Assembly (NCBI GenBank): GCA_905208975.1
Contig: CAJLRE010000010.1
Location: 1 to 48,282, forward strand
Source: an uncultured Collinsella sp.
GTDB taxonomy: Bacteria; Actinomycetota; Coriobacteriia; Coriobacteriales; Coriobacteriaceae
Direction: 5' to 3'
DNA: 48,282 nucleotides
In this document: positions 1 through 7,313 of the stretch, in pieces
Layout: the number at the start of each line of letters is the position of its first letter
How positions within the stretch are numbered: the first letter of the stretch is position 1
Program-made: the position numbers and the translations under genes
The notes under the pieces: model-generated
What the model was told of the DNA's origin: nothing
The model's input: the letters and a program-made list of their open reading frames with translations, nothing else
The model's database searches: none

Positions 1-1
1 T

Positions 2-484
2 ACCTGGCAGTGCGGTACCGTGCAGCTCGACTTCCAGATGCCGCTCAACTTTGACTTGGAGTACGTGGACGCCGATGGCACCAAGAAGCGCCCCATCATG
101 CTGCATCGCGTGTGCTTTGGCTCCATCGAGCGCTTTATCGGTATTCTGATTGAGCACTTTGCGGGCAAGTTCCCCACCTGGCTGGCCCCCGTGCAGGTCA
201 AGGCGCTTCCCGTCTCTGAGAAGAGCCGCGACTACGCCCACGAGGTGTGCGCCAAGCTGGAGGAGGCCGGCATTCGCGTGGTCTGCGATGACCGCGACGA
301 GAAGATCGGCTACAAGATCCGCGAGGCCCGCAGCATCGACCGCGTGCCCTACATGCTCATCCTGGGCGAGAAGGAGGTCGAGGCCGGCAACATCTCCGTC
401 CGCGATCGCTCCAACGAGACCGTTCAGATGGGTGTCGATGAGTTTGTTGCGAAGGTGACCGAGGAGATTAAGACTCGCGCCTAA
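2..484 (+). CDS. thrS: threonyl-tRNA synthetase, C-terminal part (5' end outside window)
   Basis: Charges tRNA-Thr with threonine in the cytoplasm. Only the last ~160 residues are in the window, read in frame from base 2. The visible part has the end of the class II catalytic core (WQCGTVQLDFQMP, then the motif 3 region HRVCFGSIERFIGILIEHF) followed by the anticodon-binding domain starting at FPTWLAPVQV. This order is diagnostic for ThrRS. The gene ends with TAA at 482-484 and is followed by two hairpin terminators, so it is separated from the polysaccharide locus. An internal GTG at 20 is not the start, because the reading frame is open and conserved upstream of it. Confidence 0.96.
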   Translation, partial: TWQCGTVQLDFQMPLNFDLEYVDADGTKKRPIMLHRVCFGSIERFIGILIEHFAGKFPTWLAPVQVKALPVSEKSRDYAHEVCAKLEEAGIRVVCDDRDEKIGYKIREARSIDRVPYMLILGEKEVEAGNISVRDRSNETVQMGVDEFVAKVTEEIKTRA

Positions 485-506
485 GGCAAGCTTCACAACA
501 ATTAAC

Positions 507-542
507 AAAGGCGACCGTCCACACAGGGCGGTCGCCTTTTTT
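507..542 (+). terminator. intrinsic terminator after thrS
   Basis: A 14-bp stem (507-520 with 526-539, one G-U pair), a 5-nt ACACA loop and a following T-run. It lies 23 bases after the thrS stop codon. Confidence 0.93.
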
Positions 543-556
543 CCTACCAAAATTAG

Positions 557-583
557 AAAAGCCGCTGGTTGAGCGGCTTTTTT
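557..583. terminator. second hairpin terminator, probably bidirectional
   Basis: The stem AAAAGCCGCT / AGCGGCTTTT has a 5-nt loop, a T-run on the + side and an A-run on the other side. It could therefore stop transcription in both directions. That matters because the putative promoter at 628-656 points leftward into it. Confidence 0.8.
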
Positions 584-596
584 GTTGCACAAAAAG

Positions 597-718
597 GTAC
601 AGGTTTTTGTATCTTTCGACATAGACAATTATACGAGCAATTAATCAGCGATTGCCCAGATTACGCAAAATGTCCTGCCGGTAGATACATCTCCATACCC
701 CTCTACAAAAACCTGTAC
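597..718. repeat. 15-bp perfect inverted repeats bounding a 92-bp, probably invertible segment
   Basis: GTACAGGTTTTTGTA at 597-611 is exactly repeated in reverse complement at 704-718. Each repeat also lies in a smaller dyad: ACAAAAA at 589-595 faces TTTTTGT at 604-610 around an 8-bp centre, and the right copy has CAAAA/TTTTG arms. Two inverted binding arms around a short crossover spacer is the usual build of a tyrosine-recombinase site. The enclosed 612-703 has no coding potential but carries a promoter-like box on the minus strand. No recombinase gene is recognised in the window, so inversion would need one encoded elsewhere. Inversion itself is inferred from one sequence. Confidence 0.7.
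628..656 (-). promoter_or_regulatory. putative promoter pointing away from the polysaccharide locus
   Basis: The minus strand has a perfect TATAAT (plus 628-633). The hexamer 17 bases upstream (plus 651-656, GGCAAT on the minus strand) is a weak -35. As drawn, transcription would run left into the hairpin at 557-583. Inverting 612-703 would place the -10 at about 682-687 on the + strand, ~120 bases before the start of the NusG-like gene. No comparable + strand promoter is visible in the segment. Confidence 0.55.
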
Positions 719-810
719 TTTTGCGACTGCGCCTAGTTGCGAGCGAGAAGCCTGTTCTAAACGCCCCTGCATTTGCGTGCATCGCAAAGCCAAAGGGGGG
801 GGGCGAGAAC

Positions 811-1401
811 ATGGAACAGACGGCACGGCGCCAAGAGCAGCTGCCAGGCGCTTTTAACGGCGCCACCATCAGCAGCCAGCACGGCCGCGTTCGCTGGTAT
901 CTGGTTCACACCCCCCATGGAAAAGAGCGCGAGACCTGCGAAAAGGTCCGCCGCATTATCCCGCACAACCTTATGCAGGACGCTTTTGTGATGCAAAAGG
1001 AGTTCTGGTTTAAGCGGGACGGTGCCTGGTCGCTCCAAACCAAACCCATGTACAAGGAATATTTCTTCGTCGCTACGCACGATGCTGCCGCGCTCGATAG
1101 GGCTTTGGCCCAGTTGAGCTTTGGCTGCCGCATCGCCGGCAGTAGGGAGCGGGCGTACATGCCCATGCCGGACGACGCGCAGGGCTGGTACCGCAGTGTG
1201 CTGGACGACGACGGCGTGGTGCGTAACAGCGTTGCGCGCATAGAAGACGGCGTGTTGCACATAGAGCAGGGTCCCTTGGTGGGGCAAGAGGCCCGTGTAA
1301 AGAAGATCGACCGTCATAAACGCTGGTGCCTGGTGGACGTGGGCGAAGGCGACTCCGCATTTAGGGAGTTACTTCCGCTCGACGTGCCCAGCAAAACGTA
1401 A
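811..1401 (+). CDS. NusG-paralogue transcription antiterminator (LoaP/RfaH/UpxY type)
   Basis: 196 aa. The N-terminal NGN-like domain begins VRWYLVHTPHGKERETCEKV and includes the KPMYKEYFFV stretch typical of NusG paralogues. The C-terminal part has a KOW-like segment (GPLVGQEARVKKIDRHKRW). Such proteins ride on RNA polymerase and let it read through terminators in long polysaccharide operons. Placement directly ahead of the initiating transferase fits that role. The ATG at 811 is chosen because it follows a purine-rich AAAG(9)CGAG ribosome-binding region; an in-frame TTG at 721 is less likely because it overlaps the right inverted repeat. The nine-G run (795-803) sits between the ribosome-binding site and the start, so slippage could alter translation. 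The housekeeping nusG is not in this window. Confidence 0.82.
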   Translation: MEQTARRQEQLPGAFNGATISSQHGRVRWYLVHTPHGKERETCEKVRRIIPHNLMQDAFVMQKEFWFKRDGAWSLQTKPMYKEYFFVATHDAAALDRALAQLSFGCRIAGSRERAYMPMPDDAQGWYRSVLDDDGVVRNSVARIEDGVLHIEQGPLVGQEARVKKIDRHKRWCLVDVGEGDSAFRELLPLDVPSKT

Positions 1402-1409
1402 GGGAGACG

Positions 1410-2186
1410 TTGCACCGGCAATTCGTTCGCATTTTGATTCATGGACGGGGGGGGGTTCCTGGGGACAGGGACGTAAGTTTTATCGTGACTGCTAAAGAAG
1501 TAACAGAGAGTTGTACATCAACGGTTGGTGCGCTGGCTTTCAATCAGATAAAGCCGAGCGGCACGCTTGGATATCGCATCGTCAAGAGACTGTTTGACCT
1601 TGTGTTTAGTCTTTTGATGAGTGTTCTGCTGCTGATTCCTCTTGCTGTAGTGTGTGCGCTCATTAGCCTTGAATCGCCCGGCAGTCCTATGTATACGCAA
1701 GAGCGCGTTGGCAAGGGCGGAAAGACAATCAGGATTTTTAAGCTTCGCAGCATGGTCGCCGATGCTGGCAACGTGCAGAAGTATCTGAGCCCTGAGCAGC
1801 TGCATCAGTGGGAAGTCGAGCGCAAGGTCGATGATGATCCCCGCATCACCAAGATTGGTCAATTCATTCGTAAATGTTCTATCGACGAGATGCCGCAGTT
1901 TCTCAATGTGCTAAACGGTGATCTGTCTGTAATTGGCCCGCGTCCCATCACAAGGGATGAACTTGAACAACATTTTACTGACGGGGAGAAGGCCGAGCTG
2001 CTTTCTGTTCAGCCTGGCATTACTGGGCTTTGGCAGGCGACTGACCGAAACGCCGCGACCTTCGAGAGCGGCTTACGCCAGAAGATCGAGCTCCGCTACG
2101 TGTGTAATCGCTGCTTCCGCATGGACTGGAAATGCTTCACTGGCACCTTTGGTGCCATGTTCGGCAAGAAGAGGACGGGGCGATAG
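1410..2186 (+). CDS. undecaprenyl-phosphate sugar phosphotransferase (initiating enzyme)
   Basis: Up to 258 aa; bacterial sugar transferase family (PF02397). It moves a sugar-1-phosphate onto undecaprenyl phosphate at the inner face of the membrane, starting the repeat unit. Motifs in order: YRIVKRLFDLVFSLLMSVLL (single membrane segment), QERVGKGGKTIRIFKLRSM, DDPRITKIGQFIRKCSIDEM, FLNVLNGDLSVIGPRP and QPGITGLWQ. It is a short PglC/WecP-like form without the long multi-membrane N-terminus of WbaP. The start is uncertain: TTG at 1410 has GGGAG close upstream, and GTG at 1485 is in frame. If TTG 1410 is used, the nine-G run at 1447-1455 is coding and slippage would shift the frame; ATG 1441 would come into frame only with one extra G. 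The sugar is not predictable. Confidence 0.88.
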   Translation: MHRQFVRILIHGRGGVPGDRDVSFIVTAKEVTESCTSTVGALAFNQIKPSGTLGYRIVKRLFDLVFSLLMSVLLLIPLAVVCALISLESPGSPMYTQERVGKGGKTIRIFKLRSMVADAGNVQKYLSPEQLHQWEVERKVDDDPRITKIGQFIRKCSIDEMPQFLNVLNGDLSVIGPRPITRDELEQHFTDGEKAELLSVQPGITGLWQATDRNAATFESGLRQKIELRYVCNRCFRMDWKCFTGTFGAMFGKKRTGR

Positions 2187-3017
2187 ATGGCTTCTCAGGC
2201 TTATAGCGTTCTCATGAGCATTTATCTTAAGGAGAACCCTGCGTATCTTCGTGCTTCTTTGGACAGCATTATTAACCAGACGATTCCACCTGCGGAAATC
2301 GTTATGGTTAAGGATGGACCGTTAACAAAAGAACTCGATTCAGTTCTGGCTGAGTATGACCGCCGTTATCCTGGCATCTTTAGTTTTATTGCCTACGAGG
2401 AAAACCACGGTCTTGGCTATGCGTTACACAGGGGAATAGTTGCTTGTACTAACGATATTGTTGCACGTATGGATACAGACGATATTGCACGTTCTGATCG
2501 TATGGAGAAACAACTAAAGGCGATTCAAGATGGTCTTGATATGGTTGGGAGTCAAGTAATTGAATTCGTCGAGTCTCCTGACAAGCCGATTGCACGAACG
2601 GATCTCCCCGAAGGTCTCAACAATATTATTGCTTGTTCAAAGCGTAGAAATCCATTTCGTCATCCGCCAATGACATTCAAACGATCCAAGGTGTTGAAAG
2701 CGGGCAATTACAGTTCCGAGTATCTGTATTTCGAAGATTGGGATTTATTTAATCGAATGCTTGCAGCTGGTTGCCGAGCTGAGAATCTTCACGAAACGCT
2801 TGTGGCCATGAGAGTTAGTCCTGATTTTTATGAGAGGCGCGGAGGCCTGGGTTATTTGGCTCATGTTTGGAAGTTCAAATCTGCTCAGTTGCGTATTGGT
2901 TATTTTACGGTAGCAGATTTCCTGATTTCCTTTTTGCCCCAACTGATTGTTTGCCTGATGCCCAATTGCCTGCGTGGCTTTGTATATACGAATATGCTCA
3001 GGAGGAGCGATGATTAA
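2187..3017 (+). CDS. family 2 glycosyltransferase
   Basis: 276 aa, starting immediately after the previous stop codon. GT-A fold signatures: AYSVLMSIYLKENPAYLRASLD, IVMVKDGP (nucleotide-binding strand) and the metal-binding acidic motif MDTDDIARSDRM. The later FEDWDLFNRMLAAG matches the acceptor/base region of amylovoran- and colanic-acid-type GT2 enzymes. It probably adds the second or a later sugar to the lipid-linked repeat unit at the cytoplasmic face. A hydrophobic stretch near the C-terminus (VADFLISFLPQLIVCLM) suggests membrane contact. It overlaps the next gene by 8 bases, which supports one operon. Donor and acceptor are unknown. Confidence 0.87.
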   Translation: MASQAYSVLMSIYLKENPAYLRASLDSIINQTIPPAEIVMVKDGPLTKELDSVLAEYDRRYPGIFSFIAYEENHGLGYALHRGIVACTNDIVARMDTDDIARSDRMEKQLKAIQDGLDMVGSQVIEFVESPDKPIARTDLPEGLNNIIACSKRRNPFRHPPMTFKRSKVLKAGNYSSEYLYFEDWDLFNRMLAAGCRAENLHETLVAMRVSPDFYERRGGLGYLAHVWKFKSAQLRIGYFTVADFLISFLPQLIVCLMPNCLRGFVYTNMLRRSDD

Positions 3018-4134
3018 AGTCCTTCATGCTGTTCCAGATATGAATTCTGGCGGTATTGAAAACTACATCATGAATATGTATCGAATTATTGATCGCGATA
3101 CTGTGCATTTTGACTTTCTAGTCCATCACAATTCACGAGGGTTCTTCGATGATGAGATAGAGGAGCTTGGAGGCCGTATTTATCGTTTGCCTGTTTTGGA
3201 TAATAAGAATGTTATCTCTTATTGGCGCGAGCTAAAGAGGTTGTACTCTGAAAACAAATGGGATGTGGTTCATGGCCATGCCGCGAGTCTTGCGGGCCTT
3301 TATCTGTTTGCTGCCGAGAATGCTGGCGTACGTGCCCGCATAGCACATAGCCACGGAGCTTCCTATCTTCGAACACCAAAGGGGTATACAAAAAAACTGC
3401 TCTTTAAGACTGCTGGAATTCACGCGAATATTCGCCTTGCGTGTTCTACAGAAGCGGGCAAATATCTTTTTGGCGATAGACAATTCTATTTAGCTAAGAA
3501 TGCAATTGATTCTGAGCGGTTTTCATTTAATCAAGATGATCGCGATCGTATTAGGCGCAGCTTGGGGATTGTTCCGGGACAATTGTTGGTTGGTCATATG
3601 GGTCGCTTTAATTTGCAGAAAAATCATCAGTTTTTGATTGAGATTTTTGAAGAGATTGTTCGGTTGAAACCAGATAGCTGTCTATTGCTGGTGGGTACCG
3701 GCGAACGTGAGGGCTCGATACGAAATCTCGTTTCTAGTAAAGGGCTGAATGGCAAGGTTATCTTTCAGTCTGTTACTGATGAGCCCCAGGCCTACTATTC
3801 AGCTATGGATGCATTTGTTTTGCCCTCCCTGTTCGAGGGTCTTCCCTTGGTGGGAATTGAGGCGCAATGCAGCGGTTTACCGAGCTATTTTTCCTCTGAG
3901 ATTACGAAAGAAGTTGTCATTTCTGATATTACAGAGTTTTTAGATTTGAATGCTGGTCCCGTTGCCTGGGCACAACAAATCGTTGGCGCATCATCGTGCA
4001 TCAATCGTAGAGCCTATGCAGATTGCGCCGCTATTCACGGTTTTGATTTTAGGGATAACACGAAAAAGATGACGGATTTTTATTTGGCTGCTGCTACAGG
4101 GAGGTTTGAGTCTATTGGCTCCATACTGGATTAG
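3010..4134 (+). CDS. family 4 (GT-B) glycosyltransferase
   Basis: 374 aa. The ATG at 3010 follows AGGAGG; an upstream in-frame start at 2974 lacks a good site. N-terminal acceptor domain: VLHAVPDMNSGGIENYIMNM, with HGHAASLAGLY. C-terminal donor domain: VGHMGRFNLQKNHQFLIEIF, LLLVGTGERE and the nucleotide-sugar-binding segment LPSLFEGLPLVGIEAQCSGL with its conserved glutamates. It resembles EpsF-like enzymes of exopolysaccharide loci, which transfer sugars with retention of configuration. It is translationally coupled to its neighbour. Sugar specificity cannot be read. Confidence 0.87.
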   Translation: MIKVLHAVPDMNSGGIENYIMNMYRIIDRDTVHFDFLVHHNSRGFFDDEIEELGGRIYRLPVLDNKNVISYWRELKRLYSENKWDVVHGHAASLAGLYLFAAENAGVRARIAHSHGASYLRTPKGYTKKLLFKTAGIHANIRLACSTEAGKYLFGDRQFYLAKNAIDSERFSFNQDDRDRIRRSLGIVPGQLLVGHMGRFNLQKNHQFLIEIFEEIVRLKPDSCLLLVGTGEREGSIRNLVSSKGLNGKVIFQSVTDEPQAYYSAMDAFVLPSLFEGLPLVGIEAQCSGLPSYFSSEITKEVVISDITEFLDLNAGPVAWAQQIVGASSCINRRAYADCAAIHGFDFRDNTKKMTDFYLAAATGRFESIGSILD

Positions 4135-5221
4135 CCTTCTGCTTGCGGTTGGTTTTATGCTACTAGCTCAGAGACCTTTGAACTCAGTGGCGGCGACATC
4201 CCGGTCTGCAATCTCTGCCCGCGACGGACGAGATTATTCGCGCTGGGGCGTTGTCGCCTCCGCACTTGTTTTCATTATTCTTACTGGCTTTCGTTATGGT
4301 GTTGGGCAAGATTATTTTTATACTTACGTGCCTTACTTCTATCGTGTGCGTTCGGGTTTGGGGTTCCAGGAAATGGAAATCGGCTATTACGCCCTCAATT
4401 ACCTTGTCGCTCGTTTTACAGATAACCCTCTGCCCGTATTCCTGGTATGTTCTGTAGCATTTTTCGCGTTGACATATGCTGCCATTATGCGTGAATCTTC
4501 TCATCCCGTATTCTCCGTCTTCCTCCTATTTGGGATGTCTTATTTGTTTATCTACATGAACGCCATGAGGCAGATGCTTGCGGTTTCCATTTTGTTGTTT
4601 TCGCTTCGTTATATAGAGGAGAGAGATCCGGTTAAATTTGCGGCCTGCGTTGCGATAGCGAGCACGTTTCACTCAAGTTCGCTTGTATTTATCGCTGCAT
4701 ACTATTTTCCGCGTCTTAAAATTACTCCATGCATTTGTTTGGTTTTGGTGTCGGGATTTTTGCTTCTTAAGGTCCCCATTGCATCTTTCGTTAATACCAT
4801 CATTGCCAAAACTCAATACGCTGGCTATATCGGATCCATCTTTGATACGGGCGAAAGTGGGAATGTCGTTATCGCGTTGAATGTCGTGGTCCTATTATTT
4901 TCCGCGATTGTGCCTAAGCTGTATGGCGGTGCTTATTCCGAACGCTATCGTATTCTTCTCTGGTGCCAGCTTGTTGCGACATCAATTGCAATCTTATCCG
5001 GTCTGATTCCGCTTTCTCAGCGTTTGCGCTGGGTTTTTTCTCTGCCTTCTGTAATTCTTTTGCCTCTGGCAATCGATTCGATATCGAATATCAAATTGAA
5101 GTTCCTGATTCAGTTGGTGATTGTTGTTCTATATATCGTGTATATCGCTATCACAATCGGGATGTGGAATGGCAATAACGTCGTCCCATATCACTCCATA
5201 TTAATGAAAGGCTCCTTATGA
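4115..5221 (+). CDS. EpsG-family repeat-unit polymerase (Wzy-like)
   Basis: About 368 aa, very hydrophobic, with roughly ten membrane segments. RYGVGQDYFYTYVPYF near residue 60 and the FHSSSLVF motif in a central helix are typical of the EpsG/Wzy-like family, which joins lipid-linked repeat units on the outer face of the membrane. The start is ambiguous: TTG at 4106 is only one base from AGGGAGG, so TTG at 4115 is preferred. The gene begins inside the preceding glycosyltransferase and its TGA overlaps the next ATG, so the set is one transcript. It is the only polymerase candidate in the locus. Confidence 0.82.
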   Translation: MAPYWISLLLAVGFMLLAQRPLNSVAATSRSAISARDGRDYSRWGVVASALVFIILTGFRYGVGQDYFYTYVPYFYRVRSGLGFQEMEIGYYALNYLVARFTDNPLPVFLVCSVAFFALTYAAIMRESSHPVFSVFLLFGMSYLFIYMNAMRQMLAVSILLFSLRYIEERDPVKFAACVAIASTFHSSSLVFIAAYYFPRLKITPCICLVLVSGFLLLKVPIASFVNTIIAKTQYAGYIGSIFDTGESGNVVIALNVVVLLFSAIVPKLYGGAYSERYRILLWCQLVATSIAILSGLIPLSQRLRWVFSLPSVILLPLAIDSISNIKLKFLIQLVIVVLYIVYIAITIGMWNGNNVVPYHSILMKGSL

Positions 5222-6180
5222 GATCTCCTAATATAAGTTTGATAATCCCTGTCTATAACGTTGAGGATTATTTGCCTGATTGTTTAGATAGTGTTCTTGC
5301 GCAAAGCTATGCCGATTTTGAAGTAGTAGCGGTGAACGATGGTTCTACGGACAGATCGCGAGAGATTCTTGCTGATTATGCGAAAAAGGATTCGCGTATT
5401 CGGATTATTGACCAAGCGAATAGGGGTCTTGCTGGCGCGCGCAATACTGGAGTTGCTGCGGCGAATGGTATGTATATCGCTTTTGTTGATTCAGATGACT
5501 ACATTGATTCCGACTATTTATCTGTTATGTATTCAAATGCCAATGAGTTTAATGCCGATATTTCCATTTCTGGGCGATATATCGATTGCGGTGGACAGTC
5601 TAGCCATGAAAATCGTCCGGCTTTTACGAGTAAACGCCTTGGGCCGATTGAGGCTGCTCGAGCTCTAAACTCGTACCGTTCCTTTGATATGTCAATGCAC
5701 GGAAAGTTATTTCTTGCCAGCTTATTTAAAGGCCTGGCGTTTCCGGAAGGCAAGAACTCCGAAGATCAATTCATGTGCTATCGCTTAATTTTAAGATCAA
5801 ATTGTTCTTATTATGAGGATAGGCCGTTATATTACTATCGGCATAGAGAAGGAAGTATATCGAGAAGTTCTCGTGTTAACGTGTTTCCAATCGAGGCATC
5901 CCATGAACAGCTCGAATATATCCGCAGGCATGTGCCTGCTTTGATTAATGTCGCTGAGACTTCATGCTTTTTTTCTCAGGTCGCTGTTTACAATGCGTTT
6001 GCCGTAAGAGACCTCGAAATGCCGAATGAAATCGCAAATGTTGTTCTAAAGGAGCCAAAACGTTTTCTCGGAAGCGTTATCCGGAATGAGGATATTCCTG
6101 GCTACAAAAAAATACAGGCTATTACATATTGTTTTGCGAGGCCTGTTTACAAAGCTGTTTATCTTGCTAAGAAAGGATAA
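5218..6180 (+). CDS. family 2 glycosyltransferase
   Basis: 320 aa, starting in an ATGA overlap with the polymerase gene. Classic GT2 features: ISLIIPVYNVEDYLPDCLDS, VNDGSTDRS, NRGLAGARNTGV, the metal-binding FVDSDDYI and, further on, GKNSEDQFMCYRL (probable catalytic acid region). It should transfer one sugar with inversion to the growing lipid-linked oligosaccharide. The C-terminal ~100 residues are variable and end with a basic, probably membrane-associated stretch. Its place between polymerase and pyruvyl transferase is normal for such loci. Specificity is not predictable. Confidence 0.88.
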   Translation: MRSPNISLIIPVYNVEDYLPDCLDSVLAQSYADFEVVAVNDGSTDRSREILADYAKKDSRIRIIDQANRGLAGARNTGVAAANGMYIAFVDSDDYIDSDYLSVMYSNANEFNADISISGRYIDCGGQSSHENRPAFTSKRLGPIEAARALNSYRSFDMSMHGKLFLASLFKGLAFPEGKNSEDQFMCYRLILRSNCSYYEDRPLYYYRHREGSISRSSRVNVFPIEASHEQLEYIRRHVPALINVAETSCFFSQVAVYNAFAVRDLEMPNEIANVVLKEPKRFLGSVIRNEDIPGYKKIQAITYCFARPVYKAVYLAKKG

Positions 6181-6183
6181 TTT

Positions 6184-7311
6184 ATGTCAAAAGTTGCTTT
6201 GATTACCCTGCACACCGTTTCAAATTACGGGTCCTGCTTGCAAACCTTTGCGACTCAAAAAATATTTGAATCGCTCGGATGGGAAGTTGAGGTTATTGAT
6301 TACTATCGAGCAGATAATCTGCCTGAGTATGCAGTTGAGAAAGCATTTATGGGTAGAAGAATGCAGAAGTTTCAAGGTGTTTGGGATAGGGCTCCTTGGT
6401 TGAAGCGTTTGCTCTCTGTTCCTATGGGTGCGATCGTTAAGCGTCAAAGGAAACCGTTTGATGATTTTAGGTCTAAGTATCTTCACCTTTCTAAGCGTAT
6501 GTATCGCTCTGCCGATGAGCTCGAACTTTATCCCCCTGTAGCGGATGTATATTGCACCGGTTCTGATCAGGTTTGGAATAGTGTTTGGAACAATGGCTTC
6601 GAAAAGCCTTTCTATCTTACGTTTGCACCGGAGGGGAAACCGCGTATTTCTTTTGCCGCAAGCATCGGAAGAAATGAAGTTGATGATTGGGAGAAGCCTT
6701 TGATGAAGGAGGCTTTGTCGCAATACAAGGCTATTTCCATGCGTGAATCATCTGGAATTGGGATTTTAAATGATTTAGGATTCAGCGATGCGCAGCTGGT
6801 CTTGGACCCAACCCTCATGCTTAATAAGCATGATTGGGAATCCATTGCCAAGATGCCTGAGGGAATTGATGGCCCTTATTTACTTGTATATCAACTTAAC
6901 AAGAGCAAGGCATTCGTTGACTACGTCGAGGCGGTCGCAAAGAAGTATGGTTTGAATGTAGTTAAAATCTCATACGGCATTTATGATGTCATGAAATCTG
7001 CCAAGACACTCATCGCCCCGTCTGTTGAGGAGTTTGTTGGTCTATTTCTCAATGCTTCATATGTGATTACTGACTCTTTTCATGCGACAGCGTATTCTTT
7101 GAATTTTGGAGTTCCGTTTACCGCCATTGCACCTGAACGCTTTAGCACTCGCATTGCGAGTGTTCTTGCGCTGACTGGCACGGAGGATCGGATGTTGGCT
7201 TCACAACAGGACATTGCCATGTATGAGCGCCAAATTGACTTCGAGTATGCTACCGAGAAATTGGATGAGATGCGGAAAAAGAGCATCGCATTCCTTGAGG
7301 AGGCGTTGTAG
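6184..7311 (+). CDS. polysaccharide pyruvyl transferase family protein
   Basis: 375 aa, PF04230 type (CsaB/WcaK-like). Adds a pyruvate ketal from phosphoenolpyruvate to a sugar of the repeat unit. Visible features are the start KVALITLHTVSNYGSCLQTF, the mid-protein YCTGSDQVWN, the LVLDPTLML strand and the C-terminal VITDSFHATAYSLNFGVPF motif with its conserved His. A ribosome-binding site AAAGGA precedes ATG 6184, 3 bases after the previous stop. In many gut-bacterial loci this family sits next to FrhB-like proteins such as the one at 8739; the reason for that pairing is not established. Confidence 0.87.
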   Translation: MSKVALITLHTVSNYGSCLQTFATQKIFESLGWEVEVIDYYRADNLPEYAVEKAFMGRRMQKFQGVWDRAPWLKRLLSVPMGAIVKRQRKPFDDFRSKYLHLSKRMYRSADELELYPPVADVYCTGSDQVWNSVWNNGFEKPFYLTFAPEGKPRISFAASIGRNEVDDWEKPLMKEALSQYKAISMRESSGIGILNDLGFSDAQLVLDPTLMLNKHDWESIAKMPEGIDGPYLLVYQLNKSKAFVDYVEAVAKKYGLNVVKISYGIYDVMKSAKTLIAPSVEEFVGLFLNASYVITDSFHATAYSLNFGVPFTAIAPERFSTRIASVLALTGTEDRMLASQQDIAMYERQIDFEYATEKLDEMRKKSIAFLEEAL

Positions 7312-7313
7312 AT

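Noticed and set aside
721..810. TTG 721 as start of the NusG-like gene
   Set aside because: No ribosome-binding site, overlaps the right inverted repeat, and the extra 30 residues do not look like the family; ATG 811 has a strong site.
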